From: Smaragdicoccus niigatensis DSM 44881 = NBRC 103563
Lineage (GTDB): Bacteria > Actinomycetota > Actinomycetes > Mycobacteriales > Mycobacteriaceae
DNA length: 64,000 nt
Assembly (NCBI RefSeq): GCF_000380645.1
Contig: NZ_AQXZ01000018.1
Location: 496,001-560,000, forward strand
Direction: 5' to 3'
Shown here: piece after piece, positions 1 through 8,255 of the stretch
Layout of the letters: every line of letters begins with the position of its first letter
Numbering within the stretch: position 1 is the stretch's first letter
Notes under the pieces: generated by a model
What the model was told of the DNA's origin: nothing
Seen by the model: only the letters and a program-made list of their open reading frames with translations
Database searches by the model: none
Program-made: the position numbers and the translations under genes

Positions 1-2
1 AG

Positions 3-224
3 GGCGAACAAGCCCGACTTTGGGCGCAGATTATGGACCGTTTGAATCTGACGGTCGCACCGAGACCGAGCACTCAGCCCGGCGATGCGGTCTGCCTCGA
101 AGTGCACTGCGCCGACCACGGCCCGCAGTTCGCCACGACTAACCCAAAGGTGCCCTCGTGGAAGCCAATTCGAATCCGCCCCGAATCGCTCCGCACAGTG
201 CATCTTCCGGTTCACGAAGTCTGA
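3..224 (+). CDS. Possible 3' end of an unidentified gene entering from the left edge
   Basis: A plus-strand frame is open from the first bases of the window to a TGA at 222-224, giving about 73 residues. Its third codon positions are G or C in roughly two thirds of codons, which suits coding sequence here, but I recognise no domain. An internal ATG at 33 could equally start a 63-residue protein. The following 190 bases are AT-richer and look intergenic. It may simply be a chance frame. Confidence 0.3.
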   Translation, partial: GEQARLWAQIMDRLNLTVAPRPSTQPGDAVCLEVHCADHGPQFATTNPKVPSWKPIRIRPESLRTVHLPVHEV

Positions 225-413
225 GTCAGAATTTTGATCACGGTCGCGTCCGCGGAATCGAAATCAAGATTTCCGCGGTGTTCTGAAACATTTCAGAAAT
301 ACGCGCAGTGACTTTGCACCGAACTATCAGGTTTCTCTCAGTTTGAGTTGATCTTCGAAACACCAAGTAGAAATGTCAACCAGCGAACTGAATTTATCCG
401 AGGCGTTCGGAGA

Positions 414-737
414 TTATCGGAGTCGTTCTGCTTCGCGCGCGAGCGACACCAGTTCCGCAGTCAGCTCGAGGAGTTCGGAATAATCCGCACGTTCCCGAAT
501 CGCCGTGGCCACGTCTTCGGCCGCACACCGCGCCGCGAACGCCCGATCGGCGAGGCTGCTCGCTTCGTCCGCGCTCAGCACGACGGAGTCGATCGGGATG
601 GCGGTGCCCTTGATCGACGTGCGGTGTTCGTAGGCGCGTTGCCGGCACGATTGCCGGCAGTACAACCGGCGCCGGCCCATGTCGGACTCGACTACTTCAC
701 GCCCGCACCAGGCGCATGAATGAGGTCGGCGAGACAC
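414..737 (-). CDS. Small CxxC protein of the Rv2049c type, unknown function
   Basis: The predicted protein has 107 residues. Near the N-terminus it carries a CAWC pair followed by CRQSC, a likely four-cysteine zinc site. The rest is charged and helical, ending in an Ala/Glu/Leu-rich segment. It diverges from rbpA just as the small Rv2049c gene does beside rbpA in M. tuberculosis, which is why I accept it over the antisense frame. I chose GTG at 737, giving MSRRPHSCAWC. The frame is open as far as 1124, but the upstream part would run antisense through rbpA. The function is unknown; a nucleic-acid or protein-binding zinc protein is a guess from the cysteine pattern. Confidence 0.7.
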   Translation of the reverse strand: MSRRPHSCAWCGREVVESDMGRRRLYCRQSCRQRAYEHRTSIKGTAIPIDSVVLSADEASSLADRAFAARCAAEDVATAIRERADYSELLELTAELVSLAREAERLR

Positions 738-802
738 GGGCAAAACCGTAATAGCAGCCGTCGTCGGGAGTGCAACGGCACGCCGGTAAACTAGTGGCCA
801 AC

Positions 803-840
803 CGTTCCCTGCCGGGAACGATTCAAGGGCTTCTATCGTT
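803..840 (+). promoter_or_regulatory. ECF-sigma-like promoter of rbpA with overlapping inverted repeat
   Basis: GGGAAC at 814-819 and CGTT at 837-840 are separated by 17 bases, matching the GGGAAC / CGTT pattern of stress ECF sigma factors such as mycobacterial SigE and SigH. The -35 element is the right arm of a perfect 7-bp inverted repeat, CGTTCCC (803-809) and GGGAACG (814-820). A start about 8 bases past CGTT would leave an RNA leader of roughly 33 bases before rbpA. Sigma choice is inferred from the motif only. Confidence 0.5.
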
Positions 841-881
841 GTAGACAGTGAAGCAAGTTTTCCATCAGAGGAGATAGCCGA

Positions 882-1220
882 ATGGCAGATCGCGTACTCC
901 GGGGAAGTCGTCTCGGTGCAGTCAGCTATGAAACTGACCGCGATCACGACCTCGCCCCGCGCCGAATCGCGCAGTACAAGACCGATAACGGCCTGATCTT
1001 CGACGTCCCCTTCGCGGACGACGCCGAGATCCCGCCGACCTGGGTATGCCGCAACGGCATGGAGGGCATCCTCGTCGAGGGCAACACCCAGGAGCAGAAG
1101 AAGGTCAAGCCGCCGCGTACGCACTGGGACATGCTCCTCGAGCGTCGTAGCGTGCCGGAGCTCGAGGAACTGCTCGCCGAACGTCTCGAACTGCTGCGCA
1201 AGCGGCGAGGCGGCAGCTAA
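882..1220 (+). CDS. rbpA: RNA polymerase-binding protein RbpA
   Basis: This 112-residue protein matches actinobacterial RbpA along its length. RbpA binds the housekeeping sigma factor and the RNA polymerase beta subunit and stabilises the open promoter complex. The N-terminal tail (MADRVLRGSRLGAVSYE) leads into the core domain (about residues 26-71), the basic linker (KKVKPPRTHWDML) and the C-terminal sigma-interacting helix (VPELEELLAERLELLRKR). A GAGGAGA ribosome site lies about 7 bases before ATG 882. An ECF-type promoter upstream predicts stress induction. The neighbours (small CxxC gene on one side, ppm1/lnt on the other) match the M. tuberculosis Rv2049c-Rv2051c order. Confidence 0.97.
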   Translation: MADRVLRGSRLGAVSYETDRDHDLAPRRIAQYKTDNGLIFDVPFADDAEIPPTWVCRNGMEGILVEGNTQEQKKVKPPRTHWDMLLERRSVPELEELLAERLELLRKRRGGS

Positions 1221-1250
1221 CCGCTCGACCTTCGCCCTAATCTAGGGCGC

Positions 1251-1826
1251 ATGGTTCGCGCTCCCCATTACGTAAGTGCGGTCGCCATCGTGGCGGCCGC
1301 ACTTTCTGCATGCAGCAGCAGCGACGACGCACCGGTCATTCCGACTTCGACGCACGCGCCGAAAGCAACGAGCGCAGCCCCGACCACCAAGGTCAAGCGG
1401 GCACCGATTCCCGTGGTTGGCGAGGAGAGCACGCAAGAAACCGGCGCCGGTTCGATCCCGCTGCCGAAGATGCTGAGCCTGAGCGTCATGGAGTCGCCAC
1501 TGGGACCCATCCTCGTGACCCCGACCGGGCGCGCCGTCTACTACTACCTCGCCGATGACCCGAAGACCGGTACGAGCTCCTGCGTCGACCAGTGCGAGAT
1601 TCACTGGCCCGCGGTGAACGCGAACTCTGAGCCTCCGGTGGCCGATGGCGTCGACGCCGATCTCGGCATCTACGATCGCACCAACGGAGTCCCACAGCTC
1701 ACGGTCAATGGCCGTCCGGTGTACTTCTACCGCAACGACATCTCCCCTGGCTCGATCAACGGCCAGGGGGTCGCGGGGATGTTCTGGCTGGTCAGCCCCG
1801 ACGGCAAGATGATCAAGCCGCGCTGA
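1251..1826 (+). CDS. Secreted-repeat (COG4315-type) lipoprotein
   Basis: The 191-residue protein begins with a hydrophobic signal segment and a lipobox ending at Cys21 (ALSAC), so it should be lipid-anchored outside the membrane. A Thr/Ser/Pro-rich linker (about 22-75) precedes two copies of the short secreted-repeat module (LVTPTGRAVYYYLADD and LTVNGRPVYFYRND), each with an aromatic-rich Y/F strand followed by D. Both are part of a domain with a C-x-x-x-C-x-x-x-W segment (CVDQCEIHW). Family members are secreted lipoproteins of unknown function. The gene starts 30 bases after rbpA with no clear ribosome site and ends before a large inverted repeat. Confidence 0.85.
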   Translation: MVRAPHYVSAVAIVAAALSACSSSDDAPVIPTSTHAPKATSAAPTTKVKRAPIPVVGEESTQETGAGSIPLPKMLSLSVMESPLGPILVTPTGRAVYYYLADDPKTGTSSCVDQCEIHWPAVNANSEPPVADGVDADLGIYDRTNGVPQLTVNGRPVYFYRNDISPGSINGQGVAGMFWLVSPDGKMIKPR

Positions 1827-1877
1827 CGGAGGCCGACCTCTTCACCCCCGCGTCGGGCAGGCTTTGCGGAAGCCAAT

Positions 1878-1937
1878 GTCTCCCGCAAGCTGTCTTGTAC
1901 AAAAGTGTACTTTTGTACAAGACGCCGTGCGGGAGAC
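1878..1937. repeat. Nested 60-bp inverted repeat between convergent genes
   Basis: An inner pair of perfect 15-bp arms (gtcttgtacaaaagt at 1892-1906 and its complement at 1909-1923, 2-base loop) sits inside an outer pair of perfect 10-bp arms (gtctcccgca at 1878-1887, tgcgggagac at 1928-1937). The arms are separated by 4 bases on each side. It lies between the convergent ends of the lipoprotein gene and ppm1. The simplest role is a bidirectional terminator, though there is no U-tract and the inner arms contain two TTGTACAA palindromes, so a protein-binding site or cruciform is possible. Confidence 0.8.
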
Positions 1938-1954
1938 TCTTACCCTTGGCCGAA

Positions 1955-2758
1955 CTAGCCGTTCTGCTTCTTGAGACGCTTGAAGCGGCTCTTCCACTTG
2001 GCCTTGCGTGCCTGCCAGCCCCAGACCGGAACCTTGAGCATCGCTTCCTTGACGATCGAGCCACTCATCTTCGACTCGCCGATCTCACGCTCGGTGAATG
2101 TGATCGGACGCTCGACGACGGTGAAACCCATCTGCGAGAAGTTGAAGGCCATGCTGATCTGGAATCCGTAGCCAACGGCATCGATCGAGTCGAAGTCGAC
2201 CTGCTGGAGCGAGGTCGTGCGGAAGGCGCGGAAACCGCCCGTGATGTCGCGGATCTTCACGCCGAGCATGATGCGGGCGTAGATGTTTCCGCCGCGCGAG
2301 ATGAACTGGCGGCTGAACGGCCAATTCACGGTCTTCCCGCCCTTGATGTAGCGCGACCCGAGAGCGAGGTCGGCGCCCTCGTCGACCGCCTCGAGGAGCA
2401 GGTGGAGTTGCTCCGGTGCATGGCTGCCGTCTGCATCCATCTCGACGAGCACGGTGTAGCCCTTGTCGAAGCCCCACTTGAACCCGGCGATGTAGGCGGC
2501 GCCAAGGCCGGCCTTCGCCGTGCGGTGCATCACGTGGATACGACCGCGCTCGTCGGCGGCGGCGAGCTTGTCGGCCAGGTCGCCGGTGCCGTCCGGGCTG
2601 CCGTCATCGGCGACCAGCACGTCGACGTTCGGAAGAGCCGCATGGAGTCGACCGACGATCAGAGGCAAATTCTCGAGCTCGTTATAGGTCGGGATGATCA
2701 CCAAGGTCTTGTCGCTGGGGCGGTCCACGTTTCCCTCTTCCGTTTGCTTCGCAGCCAC
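1955..2758 (-). CDS. ppm1: Polyprenol-phosphate mannose synthase (Ppm1, GT2)
   Basis: This 267-residue GT2 enzyme transfers mannose from GDP-mannose to polyprenol phosphate. The product is the donor for lipomannan, lipoarabinomannan and protein mannosylation at the membrane. Visible motifs are the nucleotide-binding start ([13 protein letters not shown]), the metal site ([13 protein letters not shown]), [13 protein letters not shown], and the dolichol-phosphate-mannose-synthase signature GSRYIKGG...NWPFSR. No membrane anchor is fused, and the C-terminus is basic. In M. tuberculosis this domain is fused behind an Lnt domain; here the two are adjacent genes 19 bases apart. The track start is GTG 2758. 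GTG 2728, with a better AGAGGG ribosome site, is an alternative. Confidence 0.93.
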   Translation of the reverse strand: MAAKQTEEGNVDRPSDKTLVIIPTYNELENLPLIVGRLHAALPNVDVLVADDGSPDGTGDLADKLAAADERGRIHVMHRTAKAGLGAAYIAGFKWGFDKGYTVLVEMDADGSHAPEQLHLLLEAVDEGADLALGSRYIKGGKTVNWPFSRQFISRGGNIYARIMLGVKIRDITGGFRAFRTTSLQQVDFDSIDAVGYGFQISMAFNFSQMGFTVVERPITFTEREIGESKMSGSIVKEAMLKVPVWGWQARKAKWKSRFKRLKKQNG

Positions 2759-2777
2759 TCACGGTTCGTCTCGAAGA

Positions 2778-4289
2778 CTATCCCCGCAAAGCGTGCCGCC
2801 GTTGGGCTGTGCCCGAAATCGTGGCACCAATCGCGATGGCGCACAGCAGAAGTTCCACAGTCGGCCCCAGCCGGCTGGCCAGGGTGACGTGAGTGTTCAG
2901 AGGCACGTCGGCGATCAGTGTCGCGGGATCGAACAGCTCAGACCGTGTCATGACATCGCCATTGGCGGCAATGACGGCGCTCACACCACTGGTTGCGGCG
3001 ACCACCACAGCCCGATCATGCTCCACCGCACGGACTCTCGACATCGCGAGCTGTTGGTAGGTCATGTCGGTGTCACCGAACGTGGCGTTGTTCGTCGGTA
3101 CCGCGAGCAGCTGTGCTCCGTTGTCCACGGACTGCTCGAAGGCACGGTCGAAAACGACTTCGTAGCAGGTCGCGATGCCTACCGCGACGCCGCGCGCATG
3201 CACTACACCGTCGCCATCACCCGGCACAAAATTGCCGGCTTTGTCGGCGTAGTCCGAGAACAACGCGAAGAACGACCGGAACGGAATGTACTCACCGAAC
3301 GGCTGAATGATCTTCTTGTCGTGACGCTCCTGCGGGCCGTATTTCGGGTCCCAGACGATGACCGTGTTCGAGGTTGTGAGGTTGTCGTTGACGAGCACGG
3401 CACCGACGAGGATCGGTGCATCGATGTTCCGGGTTTCGTCGCTGATCAGCTCATAAGCGTCCGGATTCCGGAACGGGTCGATGTCCGACGAGTTCTCCGG
3501 CCACACCACGATGTCCGGGTGCCTGGCGGTTCCGGCTCGGACCGCCGCCGCCAACTTGTCGGTCTCCCGGAGATGGTTGTCGAGAACGGCGCGACGCTGC
3601 GCGTTGAAGTCGAGTCCGAGGCGGGGAACACTGCCCTGGATCGCCGCCACCGTGATGGTCGGGCCGGTCGGGGCCGGACGCATGAGCACCGCCAGACCGG
3701 CCAGCAGAAACGGCGCCAGCAGGCCCGCGACGGCCATGATGGCCGCAGACCGAGCAGGGCGCTGAATCAGGTACACCACCAACGCCCCGATGAGCGCCAC
3801 GGCGAAGCTCAGGAGTGGAGCGCCGCCGAGCGCAGCGAGCGGGAGTAGCCAGCCGTCGGCCTGGCCGAACGCCAATCGGCCCCATGGAAATCCGCCGAAC
3901 GGGAAGGACGACCGCCCGAATTCCGCAAGAGACCAACAGGCAGCAATCCAGACCGGCCAACCACGCAGTGGTAGGACCAGTCGGCTCAGGAGCCCGAACA
4001 GGCCGTAGTAGACCGCGCACGCGACCGACAGCGCGATCCACGGCCCCGGTCCGACGTAGACACCGGTCCACGGAAGCAACGGAAGGAAGAACGCCAACCC
4101 GGCGAGGAATCCGATCCCGAACCCCGCACGGAGCCGGTCGACCATCTGCAGGGCGACAACCAGCAGCGCGACCCCGAACGGAGCGAGGAACCACAGCGGG
4201 TACGGCGGGAAGCTCAGGTACAGCAGGACACCCGCCAGGATCGCCAACAGCGGCGCCCGGAGGCGTTGGGGAATGAACTCAAGCCGCAT
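2778..4289 (-). CDS. lnt: Apolipoprotein N-acyltransferase Lnt
   Basis: The 503-residue protein adds the third acyl chain to lipoproteins at the outer face of the membrane. About six membrane segments fill residues 10-205, a nitrilase-type catalytic domain spans about 210-475, and a last membrane segment closes the protein. The catalytic triad is visible as Glu265 (VVWPENSS), Lys325 or 326 (RHDKKIIQPFGEY) and Cys375 (ATCYEVVF). The start overlaps the end of the upstream amidohydrolase gene by 11 bases and the stop is 19 bases before ppm1, so the three genes are probably one operon. Length and motifs are complete, so it should be active. Confidence 0.94.
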   Translation of the reverse strand: MRLEFIPQRLRAPLLAILAGVLLYLSFPPYPLWFLAPFGVALLVVALQMVDRLRAGFGIGFLAGLAFFLPLLPWTGVYVGPGPWIALSVACAVYYGLFGLLSRLVLPLRGWPVWIAACWSLAEFGRSSFPFGGFPWGRLAFGQADGWLLPLAALGGAPLLSFAVALIGALVVYLIQRPARSAAIMAVAGLLAPFLLAGLAVLMRPAPTGPTITVAAIQGSVPRLGLDFNAQRRAVLDNHLRETDKLAAAVRAGTARHPDIVVWPENSSDIDPFRNPDAYELISDETRNIDAPILVGAVLVNDNLTTSNTVIVWDPKYGPQERHDKKIIQPFGEYIPFRSFFALFSDYADKAGNFVPGDGDGVVHARGVAVGIATCYEVVFDRAFEQSVDNGAQLLAVPTNNATFGDTDMTYQQLAMSRVRAVEHDRAVVVAATSGVSAVIAANGDVMTRSELFDPATLIADVPLNTHVTLASRLGPTVELLLCAIAIGATISGTAQRRHALRG

Positions 4290-5847
4290 AGATCGTCCTG
4301 CCCGCGCGGACCGTCCGCAGGCAACGCGGTGCGACTGAATCCGCGCCCAACGGCGGCAGCGGAGGAACCAGCGACCGCGGATCTGTCGACCAACGCTGCA
4401 CGGCGTCCTTGGGGGTCGAAACGATCAACTCGGTCGGTTCCCATACCGCGAACGACGCCGGCGCTCCGGGCACGAGCGTTCCACTCACGCCATCCCGCAC
4501 ACCTGCCGCGCGCCATCCGCCGCGCGTCGCGCCGCCGAAAGCCGCCCGTGGGGAGATCGCGAAACCAGGCGTGCGGTGATTGACCGCGGCTTTCACTGCC
4601 GCCCACGGATCGAGTGGCGTGACCGGCGCATCCGACCCGATCGCGATCGGAATACCGGCCGCAACCATGGGAGCGAACGGCATCACTGCTCGCGCTCGAT
4701 CGGCCCCGATGCGTCGCGCGTAGCTGCCATTCGCGCCGCCGAATGCGTGCTCGAATCCGGGCTGAACACTCGCGATGACACCGGCGAGTGCGAGCACCCG
4801 GATGTGCTCCTCCGCGATCATCACCGCGTGCTCGACCCGGTGGTGGCACGCCGCGACCGCGGCACTGCCGAACTCCTCGATCGCCGCTTCGAAACCCCTG
4901 GTCACGGCACCGATCGCGGCGTCTCCGATCGCATGGAAACCGGCCTGGACACAAGCTTCGGTGCAGGCCCGGATGTGCTGCCGAACCGCGTCGTCACTGA
5001 GGTATCGCGTGCCGGTCGAGTGCGGGCAGTCTGAGTACGGCTCACTCAAGGCAGCCGTCCCCGAACCGATCGAACCGTCGACGAACAGATCCCCCGCGAG
5101 CCCCGCCGCCCCCGTCTCCGCCAGCACCATGCGTGCTTCCTCCGCCGTCTCGACTGCTTGTCCCCACAGTCCGTAGACGTTCACACCATGGTCAAACGTG
5201 AGGGTCTCGCGGAAATCGATCAATCCCCCGATCTTCGGACCGCCACACTCATGGACCGAGACGACGCCACGCGAGGCCGCGAGGTCGAGTGCTGCGGTAC
5301 GTGCCTCGGTTCGCTGCTCGACCGACAACAGCGTCTGCGCGATCACTCGGACACGATGGTGGTCATCGGCGGTGAGCATGCCCTCGGGGAGGTCGCCGTC
5401 GACCGTCGACCGCAGGGCGCGCGAGGCGATTGCCGAGTGGCCATCGATGCGCGGGACGTAGGCCACGCGATCCCCCACCGCGCCGTCGACTTCCGCTTGC
5501 GTCAACGGTCCCGAGTCCGGCCAGGCGCTGTCATCCCAACCTTGTGCCCAGACGACGTCGGACGCCGCGTTGCGGAGCAGCGACAGGCATTCCTCGCGAT
5601 TCCGGGCCACCGACAGGTCGATTCCGGTCCGGGTAAGTCCGAAGGACGTCGTGTGCACATGTGCGTCGACGAAGGCCGGCGCGACGAATGCCCCCTCGAG
5701 ACGGATGACCTCCGCGTCGGGATGCAGTGCCAATCCGGGCCGGTCGGAACCGAGCCAAACGATCACGCCATCGGTCACCGCCATGGCGGTTGCGCCCGGC
5801 GAGCTGGGCGAATATATCCGTCCGTCGATCAACAGTTGTGTGGCCAC
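4279..5847 (-). CDS. Amidohydrolase family protein (YtcJ-like, metal-dependent)
   Basis: The 522-residue protein has the composite-domain architecture of YtcJ-type amidohydrolases. A small beta domain (residues 1-60) leads to the metal site HVHTT (AFVDAHVHTTSFG). The TIM barrel follows with GWDDSAWP, FHAIGDAAIG, CHHRVEHAV and the late metal-binding Asp in IGSDAPVTPLDP. These enzymes hydrolyse amide or ester bonds; the substrate cannot be read from sequence. The start is GTG 5847, facing the divergent secreted-protein gene. It leads an operon with lnt and ppm1, but nothing links its chemistry to lipoprotein or mannolipid synthesis. Confidence 0.85.
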   Translation of the reverse strand: MATQLLIDGRIYSPSSPGATAMAVTDGVIVWLGSDRPGLALHPDAEVIRLEGAFVAPAFVDAHVHTTSFGLTRTGIDLSVARNREECLSLLRNAASDVVWAQGWDDSAWPDSGPLTQAEVDGAVGDRVAYVPRIDGHSAIASRALRSTVDGDLPEGMLTADDHHRVRVIAQTLLSVEQRTEARTAALDLAASRGVVSVHECGGPKIGGLIDFRETLTFDHGVNVYGLWGQAVETAEEARMVLAETGAAGLAGDLFVDGSIGSGTAALSEPYSDCPHSTGTRYLSDDAVRQHIRACTEACVQAGFHAIGDAAIGAVTRGFEAAIEEFGSAAVAACHHRVEHAVMIAEEHIRVLALAGVIASVQPGFEHAFGGANGSYARRIGADRARAVMPFAPMVAAGIPIAIGSDAPVTPLDPWAAVKAAVNHRTPGFAISPRAAFGGATRGGWRAAGVRDGVSGTLVPGAPASFAVWEPTELIVSTPKDAVQRWSTDPRSLVPPLPPLGADSVAPRCLRTVRAGRTIYAA

Positions 5848-6005
5848 CGGTCAAGTGTGCCGGACCTCACTTCATATCAAGCTAACGGTCACCCGCGAAA
5901 CACCATTTGGGAAGCGATCCGGTAACGCCCCTAAGTCTCAGGTTGACATTGAGAGTTGGCCGGAACATCGTCGAGTCAACATCCCTAATCCCAAAGGAGT
6001 CGAGG

Positions 6006-6686
6006 ATGAGCCGTATCACCGGGCGAGCGAAGCGACGGGACAGGTTCAGCACAGTCCGTCGGATCACTACTGTCACCACCATCACCGCAGGGCTCTTCGT
6101 GGCAGGTGCGATCGCCGCACAAGCAGCCCCCGACGCGACGACGCAACCCGTGTCATCGAACCCCTTCACATCCCTACTGAATCAATCAGCCGGCGACCCG
6201 GCCGCGACGAGCGCGGTGACTCAGCTGTTCGGTTCCGCGATCAAGCCGGCCATCGGTGGTGTCGAAAATCCGGTGGATCCGGAATTCGGCATCAGCATCC
6301 CGAAGCCGTTCATGTACCCGGCGCCCACCACCGGCTGCAGCATCGACGGCGGCGACAAGATGGGCGTCACGCTCGGCGTGGCGATGAGTGGCCCGAACTG
6401 GCCGCTGCCTCCGCACCTCGCCCGCGGTCACGTGCTCTTCAAGGCGGTACCGGGGTTCGCCGCCGACCCCAAGCAGTCCGACATCAAAGTCGCGTGGATC
6501 AACCTGTCGAACGGTAAGAACGGCATCGAAAAGCTCGATGGTGACGTCGCCGGCATCCCGATGATCGCCAAGGACGTCAACACCGGCTCGGGCCACATCA
6601 TGGCCGCCATGTTCGGCAGCATCAAGACGCCGGCGGGCAAGAGCTGCCAGATCCTCGTCCCGACGGTCGGTCAGTTCACCGCGTAG
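6006..6686 (+). CDS. Secreted protein of unknown function
   Basis: I place the start at ATG 6006, behind AAAGGAG at 5993-5999, rather than at the far-upstream start of the open frame. The product has 226 residues with a twin-basic, then hydrophobic signal region (about 1-45) ending in AAQAAPD, a plausible signal-peptidase-I site. The mature part has two cysteines (GCSIDGG and SCQILVP) that could form a disulfide, and no domain I recognise. It stands alone between divergent and terminator-bounded neighbours. It looks like an exported single-domain mycolata protein. Confidence 0.75.
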   Translation: MSRITGRAKRRDRFSTVRRITTVTTITAGLFVAGAIAAQAAPDATTQPVSSNPFTSLLNQSAGDPAATSAVTQLFGSAIKPAIGGVENPVDPEFGISIPKPFMYPAPTTGCSIDGGDKMGVTLGVAMSGPNWPLPPHLARGHVLFKAVPGFAADPKQSDIKVAWINLSNGKNGIEKLDGDVAGIPMIAKDVNTGSGHIMAAMFGSIKTPAGKSCQILVPTVGQFTA

Positions 6687-6697
6687 CCTCTCAGAAC

Positions 6698-6732
6698 GCA
6701 GGAAAACCCGCGCCACGCGCGGGTTTTCCTGC
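6698..6732 (+). terminator. Strong intrinsic-type terminator after the secreted-protein gene
   Basis: Perfect 15-bp arms (gcaggaaaacccgcg and its complement) enclose a 5-base loop, 12 bases after the stop codon. The right arm contains TTTT, and the stem is about half AT at its base, so it should end plus-strand transcription before tldD. Confidence 0.85.
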
Positions 6733-6746
6733 TCTCTGGGGATAGT

Positions 6747-8255
6747 TTGGGCAACGTGCGGACTCCCGACGCAGACTTCCTCGCCCTCCCCTTGGACGCG
6801 ATCGCCGATGCCGGCCTGTCGACTGCCCGATCACTCGGCGCCTCGCATGCCGATGTTCGGGTGCATCGTCTGATCAATCAGTCGATTCGGCTGCGAGACG
6901 GTCGCGTTCAGTCCGTCAACGATTCGGTGACCACCGGATTCGCCGTACGGGTCATCGTCGACGGCACGTGGGGATTCGCTGCGAGTCCGCGCATGTCCGC
7001 CGAGGCGGCGCACGACGTGGCTCGCCAGGCCTGCGAGGTGGCCCGCACACTGTCTCCGCTCAACCGGGACCCGGTGACGCTCGCCGACGAACCGATCTAC
7101 GCGGATGTCAGCTGGGTATCGCCGTACGACATCGATCCATTCACCGTGGACACCGCCGACAAGATCGAACTTCTCCGCGACTACAGCTCACGACTACTCG
7201 ACACTCCCGACGTCGACCATGCCACCGCCGGAATCTCCCAGGTCAAAGAGCAGACGTTCTACGCCGATCTCGCCGGGTCACGCATCACTCAGCAACGCGT
7301 GCGACTGCATCCCGACATCACCGCAATCACCGTGGCGGGCGGGTCGTTCGAGTCAATGCGGACGCTCGCACCACCCGCCGGGCGCGGCTGGGAGTACCTC
7401 ACAACGGGTTGGGACTGGGACGGCGAACTTGCCCAGATCCCCAGCTGGCTCGCGGAGAAGGTCGCCGCTCCGACAGTCGTCGCCGGACCCACCGACCTCG
7501 TCATCGATCCCACCAACCTGTGGCTCACGATCCACGAATCCATCGGCCACGCAACCGAATACGACCGCGCCATCGGCTACGAAGCGGCCTACGCCGGGAC
7601 GTCGTTCGCCACTCCCGACAAGCTCGGAACAATGCGCTACGGCTCGGAATGCATGACCGTCACCGCCGACCGCAACGAACCACACGGCCTCGCGTCCGTC
7701 GGATACGACGACGATGGCGTCGCAAGCCAGAAATGGGATCTCGTGCGCGATGGCCGCTTCGTCGGCTATCAACTCGACCGCGCTTTCGCGCCCCGACTCG
7801 GCGTTGCCCGATCCAACGGCTGTTCGTACGCCGACTCACCGCTCCACGTTCCGATCCAGCGAATGGCGAACGTTTCCCTGCAACCGGATCCGGAACGCGA
7901 CACGACGACCGCGGAACTCATCTCCCGAGTCGAGGACGGTCTCTACATCGTGGGCGACCGCTCCTGGTCGATCGATATGCAGCGCTACAACTTCCAATTC
8001 ACCGGGCAGCGGTTCTTCCGCATCCGGAACGGCGAACTCGCCGGTCAGGTCCGGGACGTCGCCTACCAGGCCACCACGACCGACTTCTGGGGGTCGATGG
8101 AGGCCGTCGGCGGGCCCAGCACCTGGCGCTTGGGCGGCGCTTTCAACTGCGGCAAGGCTCAACCGGGGCAGGTCGCTGCAGTGAGCCACGGATGCCCCTC
8201 GGTGCTTGTGCGCGGCGTCAACGTTCTCAACGCACGCGAGGAGGCAGGAGCGTGA
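6747..8255 (+). CDS. tldD: TldD-family metalloprotease
   Basis: The 502-residue protein is the catalytic half of the TldD/TldE (PmbA) protease, which cleaves unfolded peptides and matures some modified peptides in other bacteria. The zinc site HESIGH is at residues 263-268. The surrounding sequence (PTNLWLTIHESIGHATEYDRAIGYEAAYAG) and the glycine-rich C-terminal domain are typical. The start is TTG 6747; GTG 6756 is an equally possible start. Its last codons overlap the start of tldE, so the two subunits are translationally coupled. The pair matches Rv2315c/Rv2314c in M. tuberculosis. No precursor peptide gene is seen next to it. Confidence 0.93.
   Translation: MGNVRTPDADFLALPLDAIADAGLSTARSLGASHADVRVHRLINQSIRLRDGRVQSVNDSVTTGFAVRVIVDGTWGFAASPRMSAEAAHDVARQACEVARTLSPLNRDPVTLADEPIYADVSWVSPYDIDPFTVDTADKIELLRDYSSRLLDTPDVDHATAGISQVKEQTFYADLAGSRITQQRVRLHPDITAITVAGGSFESMRTLAPPAGRGWEYLTTGWDWDGELAQIPSWLAEKVAAPTVVAGPTDLVIDPTNLWLTIHESIGHATEYDRAIGYEAAYAGTSFATPDKLGTMRYGSECMTVTADRNEPHGLASVGYDDDGVASQKWDLVRDGRFVGYQLDRAFAPRLGVARSNGCSYADSPLHVPIQRMANVSLQPDPERDTTTAELISRVEDGLYIVGDRSWSIDMQRYNFQFTGQRFFRIRNGELAGQVRDVAYQATTTDFWGSMEAVGGPSTWRLGGAFNCGKAQPGQVAAVSHGCPSVLVRGVNVLNAREEAGA

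Noticed and set aside
6968-8251. Long upstream extension of the tldE frame through tldD
   Set aside because: It is the shadow of tldD in another frame, rich in Arg/His/Pro. The real tldE begins at the GTGA overlap at 8252.
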